NCBI RefSeq assembly: GCF_001541225.1
Contig: NZ_LMTS01000346.1
Span: forward strand, 70,091 to 129,324
Length of the DNA: 59,234 nucleotides
Direction: 5' to 3'
Source: Variovorax sp. WDL1
GTDB lineage: Bacteria; Pseudomonadota; Gammaproteobacteria; Burkholderiales; Burkholderiaceae_C
The translations under genes were made by a program, and so were the position numbers. Shown in pieces: positions 26,247 to 35,736 of this stretch. A model generated the notes under the pieces. That model saw only the letters and a program-made list of their open reading frames with translations. It was not told where the DNA came from and did not search any database. The number at the start of each line of letters is the position of its first letter. Position 1 is the stretch's first letter.

Positions 26247-27048
26247 GAGCGGTCAAATTATAGGTTTGCACGAGTGGTTCCAGACCCCTCCCGGCCGCTA
26301 CCTGCTGGCGTGGGAGCAGTCGCATTTCGACCAGGCGGTGGCGGACGTCTTCGGCTACCACGCGCTGCAGCTCGGCGTGGCCGAGGTCGACGGCCTGCGC
26401 ACCAACCGCATGCCGCACCGCTGGCTGGCCCTGGACGACCCCGCGGCCGCCGCAAGTGCGGCGCTGGTCACCGACTTCACGGCGCTGCCGTTCTCGGCCA
26501 ACAGCCTCGACCTGGTGGTGCTGCCGCATGCGCTGGAGCTGAGCCACGACCCGCACGGCACCTTGCGCGAGGTAGAGCGCGTGCTGGTGCCGGAGGGCCG
26601 CGTGGTGATCTGCGGGCTCAACCCGGCCAGCCTGTGGGGCATGCGCCAGTGGCGTGCGCACATGTATCGGCGGCTGGGTTTCGGCGAGCTGTTCCTGCCC
26701 GACTCGGGCGACTTCATCGGGTACAGGCGCATGCGTGACTGGCTGCGCCTCCTGAGCTTCGAGGTCGAATCGGGCGACTTCGGCATCTATCGGCCGGCGG
26801 TGCGCAGCGAGGCCTGGCTCGAGCGCTGCCGATGGTTCGACACCCTCGGCGAGCGCTGGTGGCCGATCTTCGGCGCCGTGTACTTCCTGGTCGCGGTCAA
26901 GCGGGTGCGCGGCATGCGGCTGCTGTCAGCCGACTGGCGCCGCGCGGCGCAGCGCGCGAGCGCGCCGGTGCCGATCGCCGGCAAGGTGCACCGGGGCCAT
27001 CACCACCCACATCATCGATCACGACAACGACAAGGAAGCGGTTCTTGA
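26245..27048 (+). CDS. Class I SAM-dependent methyltransferase
   Basis: Predicted cytosolic methyltransferase, 267 aa. The N-terminal WFQTPPGRYLLAWEQSHFDQ is typical of the methyltransferases found beside gloB and rnhA in betaproteobacteria. The methyltransf_11 core is seen in TALPFSANSLDLVVLPHALELSHDPHGTLREVERVLVPEGRVVICGLNP. The glycine-rich SAM loop is weakly conserved. Substrate unknown. The ATG at 26245 is the first Met of the conserved part; a TTG at 26266 (LHEWFQ) is the alternative and would remove the overlap with gloB. Confidence 0.8.
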   Translation: MSGQIIGLHEWFQTPPGRYLLAWEQSHFDQAVADVFGYHALQLGVAEVDGLRTNRMPHRWLALDDPAAAASAALVTDFTALPFSANSLDLVVLPHALELSHDPHGTLREVERVLVPEGRVVICGLNPASLWGMRQWRAHMYRRLGFGELFLPDSGDFIGYRRMRDWLRLLSFEVESGDFGIYRPAVRSEAWLERCRWFDTLGERWWPIFGAVYFLVAVKRVRGMRLLSADWRRAAQRASAPVPIAGKVHRGHHHPHHRSRQRQGSGS

Positions 27049-27494
27049 CCGAAGTGCAGATCTACACCGACGGTGCCTGCAAGGGCAACCCGGGCCCCGG
27101 AGGCTGGGGCGCCTGGCTCAAGTCGGGAGCCACCGAGAAGGAGCTTTTCGGCGGCGAGCTCAACACCACCAACAATCGCATGGAGCTCAAGGCGGTGATC
27201 GAGGGCCTGCGCGCGCTCAAGCGGCCCTGCAAGGTGATCCTCTACCTGGACAGCCAGTACGTGCGCATGGGCATCACCGAATGGGTGCGCGGCTGGAAGG
27301 CCAAGGGCTGGCTGACCTCGACCAGGCAGCCGGTGAAGAACGTGGAACTGTGGAAGGAGCTGGACAAGCTGGTGTCCGAAGGCGGCCACCAGATCGAATG
27401 GCGCTGGGTGCGGGGCCACTCGGGCGATGTCGGCAACGACCGTGCCGACATGCTGGCCAACAAGGGCGTGGAGCGGGCGCTCGGGCGGCTCTAG
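27045..27494 (+). CDS. rnhA: Ribonuclease HI
   Basis: Degrades RNA in RNA-DNA hybrids; 149 aa. The catalytic acids are present: Asp in IYTDGACKGNPGPGGWG, Glu in NNRMELKAV, Asp in YLDSQYV and Asp in VGNDRADMLAN. The start is a TTG at 27045 overlapping the methyltransferase stop (TTGA), the only start that gives the family's normal N-terminus. Its stop codon shares a CTAG palindrome with the stop of the convergent CNBD gene. Confidence 0.95.
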   Translation: MTEVQIYTDGACKGNPGPGGWGAWLKSGATEKELFGGELNTTNNRMELKAVIEGLRALKRPCKVILYLDSQYVRMGITEWVRGWKAKGWLTSTRQPVKNVELWKELDKLVSEGGHQIEWRWVRGHSGDVGNDRADMLANKGVERALGRL

Positions 27495-27994
27495 AGTCCG
27501 CCCGGCCGCGTGACGAGGCGCTCCGGCGCCTCCAGCACCTCGCCCATGCGGGCGCGGAACAGCAGCTCGTCGGTGTAGCGCAGGCGGCGGCTGATTTCTC
27601 GGCCGATGTTCATCTGGATCAGCGCGAACTGCACGGCATCGTGCTCGAACAGGCGAAGCAGGTTGTCGGGCGTGATCCGGATGGCGCTGCAGTCCTCGTC
27701 GGCACGGATCGACGCGCTGCGCGGGAACAAGTCCAGGAGAGCCATCTCTCCGAAGCAGTCGCCCGGCCCCAGCCGGCGCAGCAGCAGGCGCTGGTCCTCC
27801 CAGCTCTTCGATACGGTCACACGGCCGCGCTCGAGCACGTACATGCCGTCGGCCAGGTCGCCCTCGCGGCAGAAGTAGTCGCCGGCCGCGACCTCGATCA
27901 CCGGCGCGGGCTCGAGCAGGAACTCGATGGCCGCGGCGTCGATGGCGCCGAAGATCGGCATCTGCTGCATCAACTCGATTCTGGCTGCGAGCAT
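27491..27994 (-). CDS. Cyclic nucleotide-binding domain protein
   Basis: A 167-aa protein made of one CNMP-binding beta barrel and flanking helices; there is no HTH, so it is not a CRP-type regulator. The phosphate-binding cassette is CFGEMALLDLFPRSASIRA, and the hairpin YFCREGDLADGMYVLERGRVTVSK is typical. It lies 38 bp after moeA on the same strand and may be co-transcribed with the molybdenum genes, but no functional link is known. Confidence 0.85.
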   Translation of the reverse strand: MLAARIELMQQMPIFGAIDAAAIEFLLEPAPVIEVAAGDYFCREGDLADGMYVLERGRVTVSKSWEDQRLLLRRLGPGDCFGEMALLDLFPRSASIRADEDCSAIRITPDNLLRLFEHDAVQFALIQMNIGREISRRLRYTDELLFRARMGEVLEAPERLVTRPGGL

Positions 27995-28032
27995 GCGCGT
28001 CTCCTGCGCGGGCTGGGACCGCGATCCTGGAT

Positions 28033-29346
<1,314 letters not shown>

Positions 29347-29419
29347 CGAATAACCTCCGCCCAGCGGGCTGCGGTGCTATTCGCCTTCGGAGCGGCCGTG
29401 CGGCTCATGAAGATAGGAC

Positions 29420-30070
29420 TCAGCGACGCTGGCTTTCGAGCGTGTGCAGCTCGGCCAGCGTGTTGGCGTTGAAGAAGGCACCCGGCGCATCGCCCGGGCG
29501 GTCGAAGGGCACCAGCGCCGTGCGGTGCTGGGCAGTCCAGCGGTCGATCTTGCGGCCACCACCCTGCGTGAAGCGCACCAGGCTTTCGAGCAGGTTGGCG
29601 CGCAGCAGGCAGAACACGGGCTGGGGCCGCAGGGCTGAGGCGCCGTCCGCTTCGGCCGCGGCTTCGGGAGCGTTGACCATCGCGATCTCGGCGTCGTGCG
29701 CCAGCAGCGCCTCGCCAAGGCGGGCGGCCAGGTCGAGGGGGAACAGCGGCGTGTCGCAGGGCACCGTGAGCAGGTAGGGCGTCTCGCAGCGCTCCAGCCC
29801 GGTCAGGAAGCCCGCCAGCGGCCCCGCATAGTCCGCAAGGCCATCCGGCCAGACCGGCACGCCGAAGGATTCATAGGCCGCGATGTTGCGGTTGGCGTTG
29901 ATCATCAGCTCGCCGACCTGCGACTGGAGCCGCATCAGCGCGTGCAGCGCGAGCGGCGTGCCGTTGAAGTTCTGCAGGCCCTTGTCGATGCCGCCCATGC
30001 GCGAGCCGCGGCCGCCAGCGAGGACGAGGCCGGTGATCTCGCCGGCAGCGATGGCAGTGGAAGCGCTCAT
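29420..30070 (-). CDS. mobA: Molybdenum cofactor guanylyltransferase MobA
   Basis: Adds GMP to molybdopterin to form the MGD cofactor of DMSO-reductase-type enzymes; 216 aa. The nucleotide-binding motif is LVLAGGRGSRMGGIDKGL, with DYAGPLAGFLTGLE and the metal-binding Asp in TVPCDTPLFP. The ATG at 30070 overlaps the moaA stop as ATGA. Confidence 0.95.
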   Translation of the reverse strand: MSASTAIAAGEITGLVLAGGRGSRMGGIDKGLQNFNGTPLALHALMRLQSQVGELMINANRNIAAYESFGVPVWPDGLADYAGPLAGFLTGLERCETPYLLTVPCDTPLFPLDLAARLGEALLAHDAEIAMVNAPEAAAEADGASALRPQPVFCLLRANLLESLVRFTQGGGRKIDRWTAQHRTALVPFDRPGDAPGAFFNANTLAELHTLESQRR

Positions 30071-31191
30071 CCGCCGATGTAACTCATCTCGACACGACGC
30101 GCGCCGCCGCCCGCCTCCGTGTCGGGGCCGCGCAGCGCGCGCAACTCCGAGTAGCGGTCGGCACGGCCCTGCCAGACATGGCCGATTGCGGAGGCGATCC
30201 GGGCATCGTCGGCGTCGCCGCGCAGCAGCGGCCGCAGGTCGTGCCCGCTGGTCGCGAACAGGCAGAGGTAGAGCTTGCCCTCGGTCGACAGGCGCGCGCG
30301 GGTGCAGTCGTGGCAGAAGGCCTGGGTCACGCTGCTGATCACGCCGATCTCGCCGCCGCCGTCGCGGTAGGCCCAGCGCTGGGCGGTTTCGCCCGGGGCC
30401 GTCGCGTCGAGCGGCACCAGGGGAAACGCTTCGGCGATGCGCTGCAGCACCTCGGCCGAGGGCAGCACCTCGTCCATGCGCCAGCCGTTGGTGGCGCCGA
30501 CGTCCATGTATTCGATGAAGCGCAGCACGACGCCGGTGCCGCGGAAGCGCCGCGCCATCGGCAGGATCTCCTGCTCGTTGGTGCCGCGCTTGACCACCAT
30601 GTTCACCTTGATCGGGCCTAGCCCGGCGGCGTGCGCCGCATCGATGCCGGCGAGCACCTGGGCCACCGGGAAGTCGACATCGTTCATGCGGCGGAACACG
30701 GTGTCGTCGAGGCCGTCGAGGCTGACGGTCACGCGCTGCAGGCCCGCGTCCTTGAGCGCCGCGGCCTTGCGGGCGAGCAGGGAGCCGTTGGTGGTGAGCG
30801 TGAGGTCCAGGGGCTTGCCTTCGGGCGTGCGGATCGCCGCCAGCTGCTCGACGAGCAGTTCCAGGTTCTTGCGCAGCAGCGGCTCGCCACCGGTGAGCCG
30901 GATCTTGCGCACGCCGTGCGTGGCGAAGATGCGCGCCAGCCGGGTGATTTCCTCGAAGCTCAGGAGCGCGCTGTGCGGCAGGTACTGGTAGTCCTTGTCG
31001 AAGACTTCCTTGGGCATGCAGTAGCTGCAGCGGAAGTTGCACCGGTCGGTGACGCTTATGCGCAGGTCGGTGAGCGGACGCGAGCGCTGGTCTAGCAGCA
31101 CGCCGGTCGCCGCCACCACGTGCTCGGGCAGCGCCGCGCCGCGGGGCGCGCGGCCGATCTGGGAGACGGGGACGATGTGCTTGCTGCTCAT
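30067..31191 (-). CDS. moaA: GTP 3',8-cyclase MoaA
   Basis: Radical SAM enzyme for the first step of molybdopterin synthesis, 374 aa. The first cluster is CNFRCSYCM, the second lies in FCHDCTRARLSTEGKLYLCLF, and the C-terminal GG tail (SYIGG) needed for activity is present. The TGGEPLLRKN motif is intact. I choose the ATG at 31191; a TTG four codons upstream would add a few residues. Confidence 0.96.
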   Translation of the reverse strand: MSSKHIVPVSQIGRAPRGAALPEHVVAATGVLLDQRSRPLTDLRISVTDRCNFRCSYCMPKEVFDKDYQYLPHSALLSFEEITRLARIFATHGVRKIRLTGGEPLLRKNLELLVEQLAAIRTPEGKPLDLTLTTNGSLLARKAAALKDAGLQRVTVSLDGLDDTVFRRMNDVDFPVAQVLAGIDAAHAAGLGPIKVNMVVKRGTNEQEILPMARRFRGTGVVLRFIEYMDVGATNGWRMDEVLPSAEVLQRIAEAFPLVPLDATAPGETAQRWAYRDGGGEIGVISSVTQAFCHDCTRARLSTEGKLYLCLFATSGHDLRPLLRGDADDARIASAIGHVWQGRADRYSELRALRGPDTEAGGGARRVEMSYIGG

Positions 31192-31286
31192 TCGGAAGGG
31201 CAATTTACCCCATTGCGGGGCTTGGCGCCCCTCTGCCGCTGAATAGAGGCTTGATCAAAGCGGACATCCGCGCCCGTTCCCTGGGC

Positions 31287-32048
31287 CTACACGCAGCGCG
31301 CGCCGTCCACCTCGATGCAGACGCCGCTGATGAAGGCGGCCTCGTCGCTGGCCAGGTACAGCGCCGCATTGGCGACGTCGAGCGCGGTCGAGAAGCGGCC
31401 GAGCGGGATGCTGGCGAGGAACTTGGCCTTGCGCTCCTCGGTGATCGGGCCGCCGGCGAACTCGGCCGCGAGGCCGGTGTCGGGGTTGAACACGGGGTTG
31501 ATGCAATTGACGCGGATGTTGTCCGGCCCGAACTCGGCGGCCAGCGACTTGCTGGTGGTGATCACCGCGCCTTTCGAGCCGTTGTACCAGGTGAGGCCCG
31601 GGCGCGGACGCACGCCGGCCGTGGAGGCGATGTTGATGAAGGCGCCGCCGCCATTGGCGCGGAAGGCCGGCACCGCGTGGATGGTGGAGAGATAGATGCT
31701 CTTCACATTGACCGCGTAGCAGCGGTCGAACTCGTCCTCGCCCACTTCGAGGGCCGGGCGGTTGCGGTGGGTCCAGCCCGCGTTGTTGACCATTACGTCG
31801 AGCTTGCCGTGGCGCTGCACGGCGGCGGCAACCAGGGCCTGGACCTCGGCCGACTTCGTGACATCGGCCGCGAAGAAGGAGGCCTTGCCGCCCGCGCGCA
31901 GGATGGCCTCGACCACCTGTTCGCCGAGCGCGGCGTTGATGTCGTTCACGACGACCTGCGCGCCCTCGGCTGCCAGGCGCTTGGCAATGCCTTCCCCGAT
32001 GCCGCCGCCGGCGCCGGTCACGATGATGGATTTGTCTTTGACGCGCAT
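31287..32048 (-). CDS. SDR family NAD(P)-dependent oxidoreductase
   Basis: Classical short-chain dehydrogenase, 253 aa. The cofactor motif is VTGAGGGIGEGIAKRL, with NNAG at the usual place, catalytic Ser in NIASTAG and Tyr/Lys in TWYNGSKGAV. The DIN after the second strand suggests NAD(H) preference. It resembles the glucose-1-dehydrogenase/3-oxoacyl-ACP reductase-like branch; substrate unknown. ATG 32048 is the conserved start. Confidence 0.88.
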   Translation of the reverse strand: MRVKDKSIIVTGAGGGIGEGIAKRLAAEGAQVVVNDINAALGEQVVEAILRAGGKASFFAADVTKSAEVQALVAAAVQRHGKLDVMVNNAGWTHRNRPALEVGEDEFDRCYAVNVKSIYLSTIHAVPAFRANGGGAFINIASTAGVRPRPGLTWYNGSKGAVITTSKSLAAEFGPDNIRVNCINPVFNPDTGLAAEFAGGPITEERKAKFLASIPLGRFSTALDVANAALYLASDEAAFISGVCIEVDGARCV

Positions 32049-32219
32049 TCCTTGTGTCTCCAGGGGGTGGGAAGAAACGGGCAAGTGTAGGCACCCCCGT
32101 CCGCACTGCCTTGTAGCCGTTTGTTGCAGGTCGCCTCTGTCCTTCAAGAAGCCCTCTCTTCGACGGTTCCCTGCGTCCGACGTTGATGGAGCGAGGACAC
32201 GGTCCCGTCCCATCCGCTG

Positions 32220-32846
32220 TTAGAGAACCTTGGCTTTCGCTTCAGGCTTTGGGCTTGGCGCTCTTCGACTCGCCCTGTCCATGCTTGGAACCTTCTGGTG
32301 GAGGGCAACCCTCAACGCCTCATCCACTGCCTGCTGCAGACGCAAGAGCCCGAAGGAAACATCTGTAAACGCTCCGTTGACAAAAAACGCCGGTCGAGCC
32401 CTCACCGGTATGCCCTCCGCTACGGCAACTTGGTGTCTTACCCTCGACAAGTGCACATGGGTGTCCATCTCGTCGTCGAACCGGTGGACATTCAGCCCAA
32501 TGTGCGCGGCATAGTCGCTCAAGCAATCCCTGTCGAGCCTTCGCTGGTTTCGGAAGAGCAGGTCGTGCATCTCCCAGAACTTTCCTTGAGCGGCGCCCGC
32601 CTCCGCCGCTTCCGCCGCGAGCTCGGCTTTCGGATGGACCTCCCGCAGAGGAAAATGTCGGAAGGCAATGCGCAGTTGCGGACTGTAATGTGCGAACACG
32701 ATCTTCAATGCCGCGTGTGCCTGTCCACACAAGGGGCACTCGAAGTCGCCGTATTCAACGATGTCAACCATGGCGTCCGCTGCGCCCAGGACGTGGTCCA
32801 CTGGGTCGCAGGGAGCGAGGAGATTTGTCGAAAGTGCTTTCTTCAT
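32220..32846 (-). CDS. DsbA family thiol oxidoreductase
   Basis: Thioredoxin-fold protein of 208 aa with active site DFECPLCGQAH and a cis-Pro loop ARPAFFVNG, resembling the DsbA/DsbG-like thioredoxin_4 group (FrnE-related). No signal peptide is seen from this start, so it is probably cytoplasmic. The ATG at 32846 has AGGA upstream; the frame is open to 33116 but the extra residues have no similarity. The C-terminal tail is Lys/Pro-rich (SPKPEAKAKVL). Confidence 0.75.
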   Translation of the reverse strand: MKKALSTNLLAPCDPVDHVLGAADAMVDIVEYGDFECPLCGQAHAALKIVFAHYSPQLRIAFRHFPLREVHPKAELAAEAAEAGAAQGKFWEMHDLLFRNQRRLDRDCLSDYAAHIGLNVHRFDDEMDTHVHLSRVRHQVAVAEGIPVRARPAFFVNGAFTDVSFGLLRLQQAVDEALRVALHQKVPSMDRASRRAPSPKPEAKAKVL

Positions 32847-32982
32847 GAAGTCATCCTGCCCACACCAAACAACTCGAGGAGGCGGCCACGCCGAGCGCGG
32901 CAGCGCCCAGGCACGAGCGCCTGGGCAAGAGGGCTGCATGAGACATTCAAGCCCTCGCGGGTCAGAGAGGCCCCGGGCGTAG

Positions 32983-33366
32983 TCACTGGAGCGCTTCAGC
33001 CACGCCGCGTGCGGCGGTGGCGCGCGCTTCGGCGCGAACGGCCTGGCGATCGACCGCACCTGGGAAGACACTGGCAACGCCCGCGCCGGCGCTGTCGCCG
33101 AACGGGTTTCCCGCACGCGCGGCGGTCAGCGCTTGTGCGTGCACGTTTGTCTTGTCGATCTGTCCGCCGAGCGCAGGCGCAACACCTGCGTAGGCACCCT
33201 CGCGGAAGGGATCGGGCGCGTGGGACGTAGCAAGCGCTTGGGCCTGCACTTCGGCACGGCTCGCGGTGGATTTGAACTGCAGCACGCCGTGGTATTGCTC
33301 CGCGTTGGCATTCACCGCGAACAGGCAGGAGAGGGCGGCGGCAGCGATGATCGGAGAGAGGTTCAT
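32983..33366 (-). CDS. Small secreted protein, DUF4148-like
   Basis: A 127-aa precursor with a clear Sec signal peptide (MNLSPIIAAAALSCLFAVNANA/EQ). The mature part contains two or three loosely repeated units of the form R/K-x-x-V-x-A-x-A-x-x-A-x-x-x-NPFxxxAxAGVAxxxxG. Such DUF4148-like exported proteins are abundant in Burkholderiales; none has a well-defined role. Start chosen at the signal-peptide Met; a GAAAG-like ribosome site precedes it. Confidence 0.65.
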   Translation of the reverse strand: MNLSPIIAAAALSCLFAVNANAEQYHGVLQFKSTASRAEVQAQALATSHAPDPFREGAYAGVAPALGGQIDKTNVHAQALTAARAGNPFGDSAGAGVASVFPGAVDRQAVRAEARATAARGVAEALQ

Positions 33367-33513
33367 GACGGTTTCTTTCGCAAGTTGAGAAGGGTGGAGG
33401 AGCCGGGTGGGTGGCCTCGGGAAGCGAGGCATGAGACTCGATGCGCAAGCGCGCCGCGCACTGGTCGAGTGGCGACAATGCGCGAAGGCGCTGGACTCGC
33501 TGCCGCGCGGAGA

Positions 33514-34170
33514 TCATGTGGGCAGGGAGTTGCCGGACTGTTCCACGAAGAGATGGTCCGCATACCAGTCGGGCCAGTTCACATCGTGCTCCCCGCCCGC
33601 GCTCTTCTCATGCTCTCCATGTGCCGCGGCCGTCCGCCGCAGCGCGGCGGCCAGTTCCGACGGAGAGGTGAACGCCACGACGCCCGTGTCGAGTCGGCCC
33701 GGGAGGCGCGAGGTGACCTCCTGCAGCAGCCATCCGTTGCCGTCAGGATCGTTGAAGGCCGCATAAGAGGAGTACGTACGCCGCTCGGGGTGCGGCCCTG
33801 GCCCTGACTCCTCTCCCGGTACCCTATGGAAGATCTCGCCCACACTGACACCGCGCCGAAGCAGATCCGACCGTGCCGCCTCGATGTCCGACACCGCGAG
33901 AAAAAGCCCTTGGCAGGAGCCTGGAGGGGCGGGCGTGGCGCCCATTGCGACATGCACCGAGCATGAAGACCCTGGAGGGGTGAACTGCAGGACGTGGAAT
34001 GCCTCGCCCATCTTCACATCAGCATCGAGCCGCCAGCCGAGGTTCTCGTAGAAGCGCTTGGCGCGCTCGGCGCTGGATACGGGGATGGTGACGACTTCGA
34101 GTTTCAAGTCGATCCGCCGCACGTCGGGCGCAGCTGGTTCAGTTTGTCCGGGCTGGTGGGTAGCGCTCAT
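33514..34170 (-). CDS. VOC (glyoxalase/bleomycin-resistance) family protein
   Basis: A 218-aa protein with one VOC domain (about 20-155; VVTIPVSSAERAKRFYENLGWRLDAD, then AFNDPDGNGWLLQEVT) and a C-terminal extension of about 60 residues ending in a His/Glu-rich segment AAHGEHEKSAGGEHDVNWPDW. The domain is half-size, so it probably dimerises to build a metal site. The ATG at 34170 has a strong AAGGAG ribosome site. Confidence 0.8.
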   Translation of the reverse strand: MSATHQPGQTEPAAPDVRRIDLKLEVVTIPVSSAERAKRFYENLGWRLDADVKMGEAFHVLQFTPPGSSCSVHVAMGATPAPPGSCQGLFLAVSDIEAARSDLLRRGVSVGEIFHRVPGEESGPGPHPERRTYSSYAAFNDPDGNGWLLQEVTSRLPGRLDTGVVAFTSPSELAAALRRTAAAHGEHEKSAGGEHDVNWPDWYADHLFVEQSGNSLPT

Positions 34171-34511
34171 ATGAAGCTCCTTGGTTAAGGGTGCCTTGGA
34201 AAAGTGGCACGCCCCGGTGTTGATCACAGCAGAGGGGCGGCGTAGGAGCAATTGCACGGTGGTGGGAGGGCCGGGTACGACCATGGTGCAAGCGGAGAGT
34301 GGCGAGCCAGTGAGAGGGTGCCGGAGGATGCATCGCCCAAGCTTCTTCCTCTCGAGCCACACGCGCCGTCCTGCAGGGCCTCAGCGTCCACGGGAAGCCA
34401 ATGACTTCTTCGCCCCTTGGCTCAACCCCCAGGTAATCCTCTGTCCGATGCCACCTCCCTGAAGCGTGTCGAAGATGACTGTCTTGCCTTCACGATCGCT
34501 TGGAGAACGCC
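34171..34511. other. Divergent intergenic region between VOC gene and RND pump
   Basis: 341 bp separating the minus-strand VOC gene from the plus-strand pump operon. It must hold both promoters. Short open frames on both strands match nothing I know. I see no regulator gene next to the pump and no clear operator palindrome. Confidence 0.4.
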
Positions 34512-35726
34512 ATGAATCATCAGTCACTTCGTCGGCGGCATTCCATGAGCGCCGCCTTGGCATTGGTGTCCGTGGCATGGATTGCCGCTGGCTGCGGCCA
34601 AGAGGAGCCGCCACAGGCCAGCGCCCCACCACAGGTTTCGGTCGCATCGGCCCTGGAGCGCGAGGTGCAGGAGTTCGATGAGTTCACGGCGCGCCTGGAG
34701 GCGCCCGACACTGTCGAGATACGCGCACGCGTTGCAGGTGCTCTCTACGCCGTGCATTTCCGAGAAGGCCAGATGGTCAGGAAGGGCGACCCCTTGTTCA
34801 CCATCGACCCGCGTCCGTTCGCTGCCGAGGTGGCGCGCCTGGAGGCTCGACTAGGGACAGCACGCACCCAGGCCGAACTGAGCAAGAGTGACCTGGCGCG
34901 CGCCGAGAAGCTGATCCAGATCCAAGGTGTCAGCCAGCAGGAGATCGACCAGTTGCGCGCCGGTGCGCGCAACGCGCACTCCGACATCCAGGCCGCAGAA
35001 GCAGCGCTGACCCACGCTCGGTTGAACCTTGAATTCACCCGCATCACCGCACCTGTGGCGGGCCGCACCTCGCGTGCCAACATCACGCCGGGCAACCTTG
35101 TCAGCGTCGGCGATCCCGTGTTGACGACCCTGGTGTCGAGTGACAAGGTCTATGCCTACTTCGATGCCAGCGAGGCAACATACCTCAAGTACGTGAAGGC
35201 GGCACGCGACGGCACACGGCCTTCCGGGCGTGACGTGCCCAATCCCGTGATGATGGGGCTGGCCGACGAGGAGGGATTTCCGCACAAGGGACACCTGGAC
35301 TTCGTCGACAACCGGCTCAACCCGCTCACGGCATCGATCCGGGGGCGCGCAGCATTCGACAACCAGCAAGGGCACTTCACGCCGGGCCTTTTCGCTCGCG
35401 TCAAGCTGATCGGCAGCGGCAGCTACAAAGCCACACTGGTGCCCGAGCGTGCCATCACGACGGACCAGACGCGCAAGATGGTGCTCGTCGTCGGCGAGAA
35501 CGACATCGTTCAGCCGCGCGAGATCAAGCTGGGCGCGCTCATCGAGGGCATGCGCGTGGTCGCGGGTGTCACGGCCGGCGAGCGGGTCATCGTGGACGGC
35601 TTGTTGCGGGCCCTGCCTGGTGCGCCGGTGACGCCGCAGTCGCTTGCTGTTGACGACAAGGGCATGCCTCTGCCGGCAAGCGTCCGTGCCGCGGGAGGCG
35701 CCCCCTCCGCAATGGCGCAGAACTGA
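34512..35726 (+). CDS. RND efflux periplasmic adaptor subunit
   Basis: Membrane fusion protein of 404 aa. A lipoprotein signal with IAAGCGQEEP (Cys near residue 22) anchors it to the inner membrane. The lipoyl halves lie in TVEIRARVAGALYAVHFREGQMVRKGDPLFTIDP and LEFTRITAPVAGRTSRANITPGNLVSVGDPV, on either side of an alpha-hairpin. ATG 34512 has GGAGA upstream. First gene of a complete three-gene tripartite pump. Confidence 0.92.
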   Translation: MNHQSLRRRHSMSAALALVSVAWIAAGCGQEEPPQASAPPQVSVASALEREVQEFDEFTARLEAPDTVEIRARVAGALYAVHFREGQMVRKGDPLFTIDPRPFAAEVARLEARLGTARTQAELSKSDLARAEKLIQIQGVSQQEIDQLRAGARNAHSDIQAAEAALTHARLNLEFTRITAPVAGRTSRANITPGNLVSVGDPVLTTLVSSDKVYAYFDASEATYLKYVKAARDGTRPSGRDVPNPVMMGLADEEGFPHKGHLDFVDNRLNPLTASIRGRAAFDNQQGHFTPGLFARVKLIGSGSYKATLVPERAITTDQTRKMVLVVGENDIVQPREIKLGALIEGMRVVAGVTAGERVIVDGLLRALPGAPVTPQSLAVDDKGMPLPASVRAAGGAPSAMAQN

Positions 35727-35736
35727 GAGGTGCAGC

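Noticed and set aside
34181..34647. Short open frames between the VOC gene and the RND pump
   Set aside because: No ribosome sites or family resemblance, and they overlap the pump's adaptor start; treated as promoter region.
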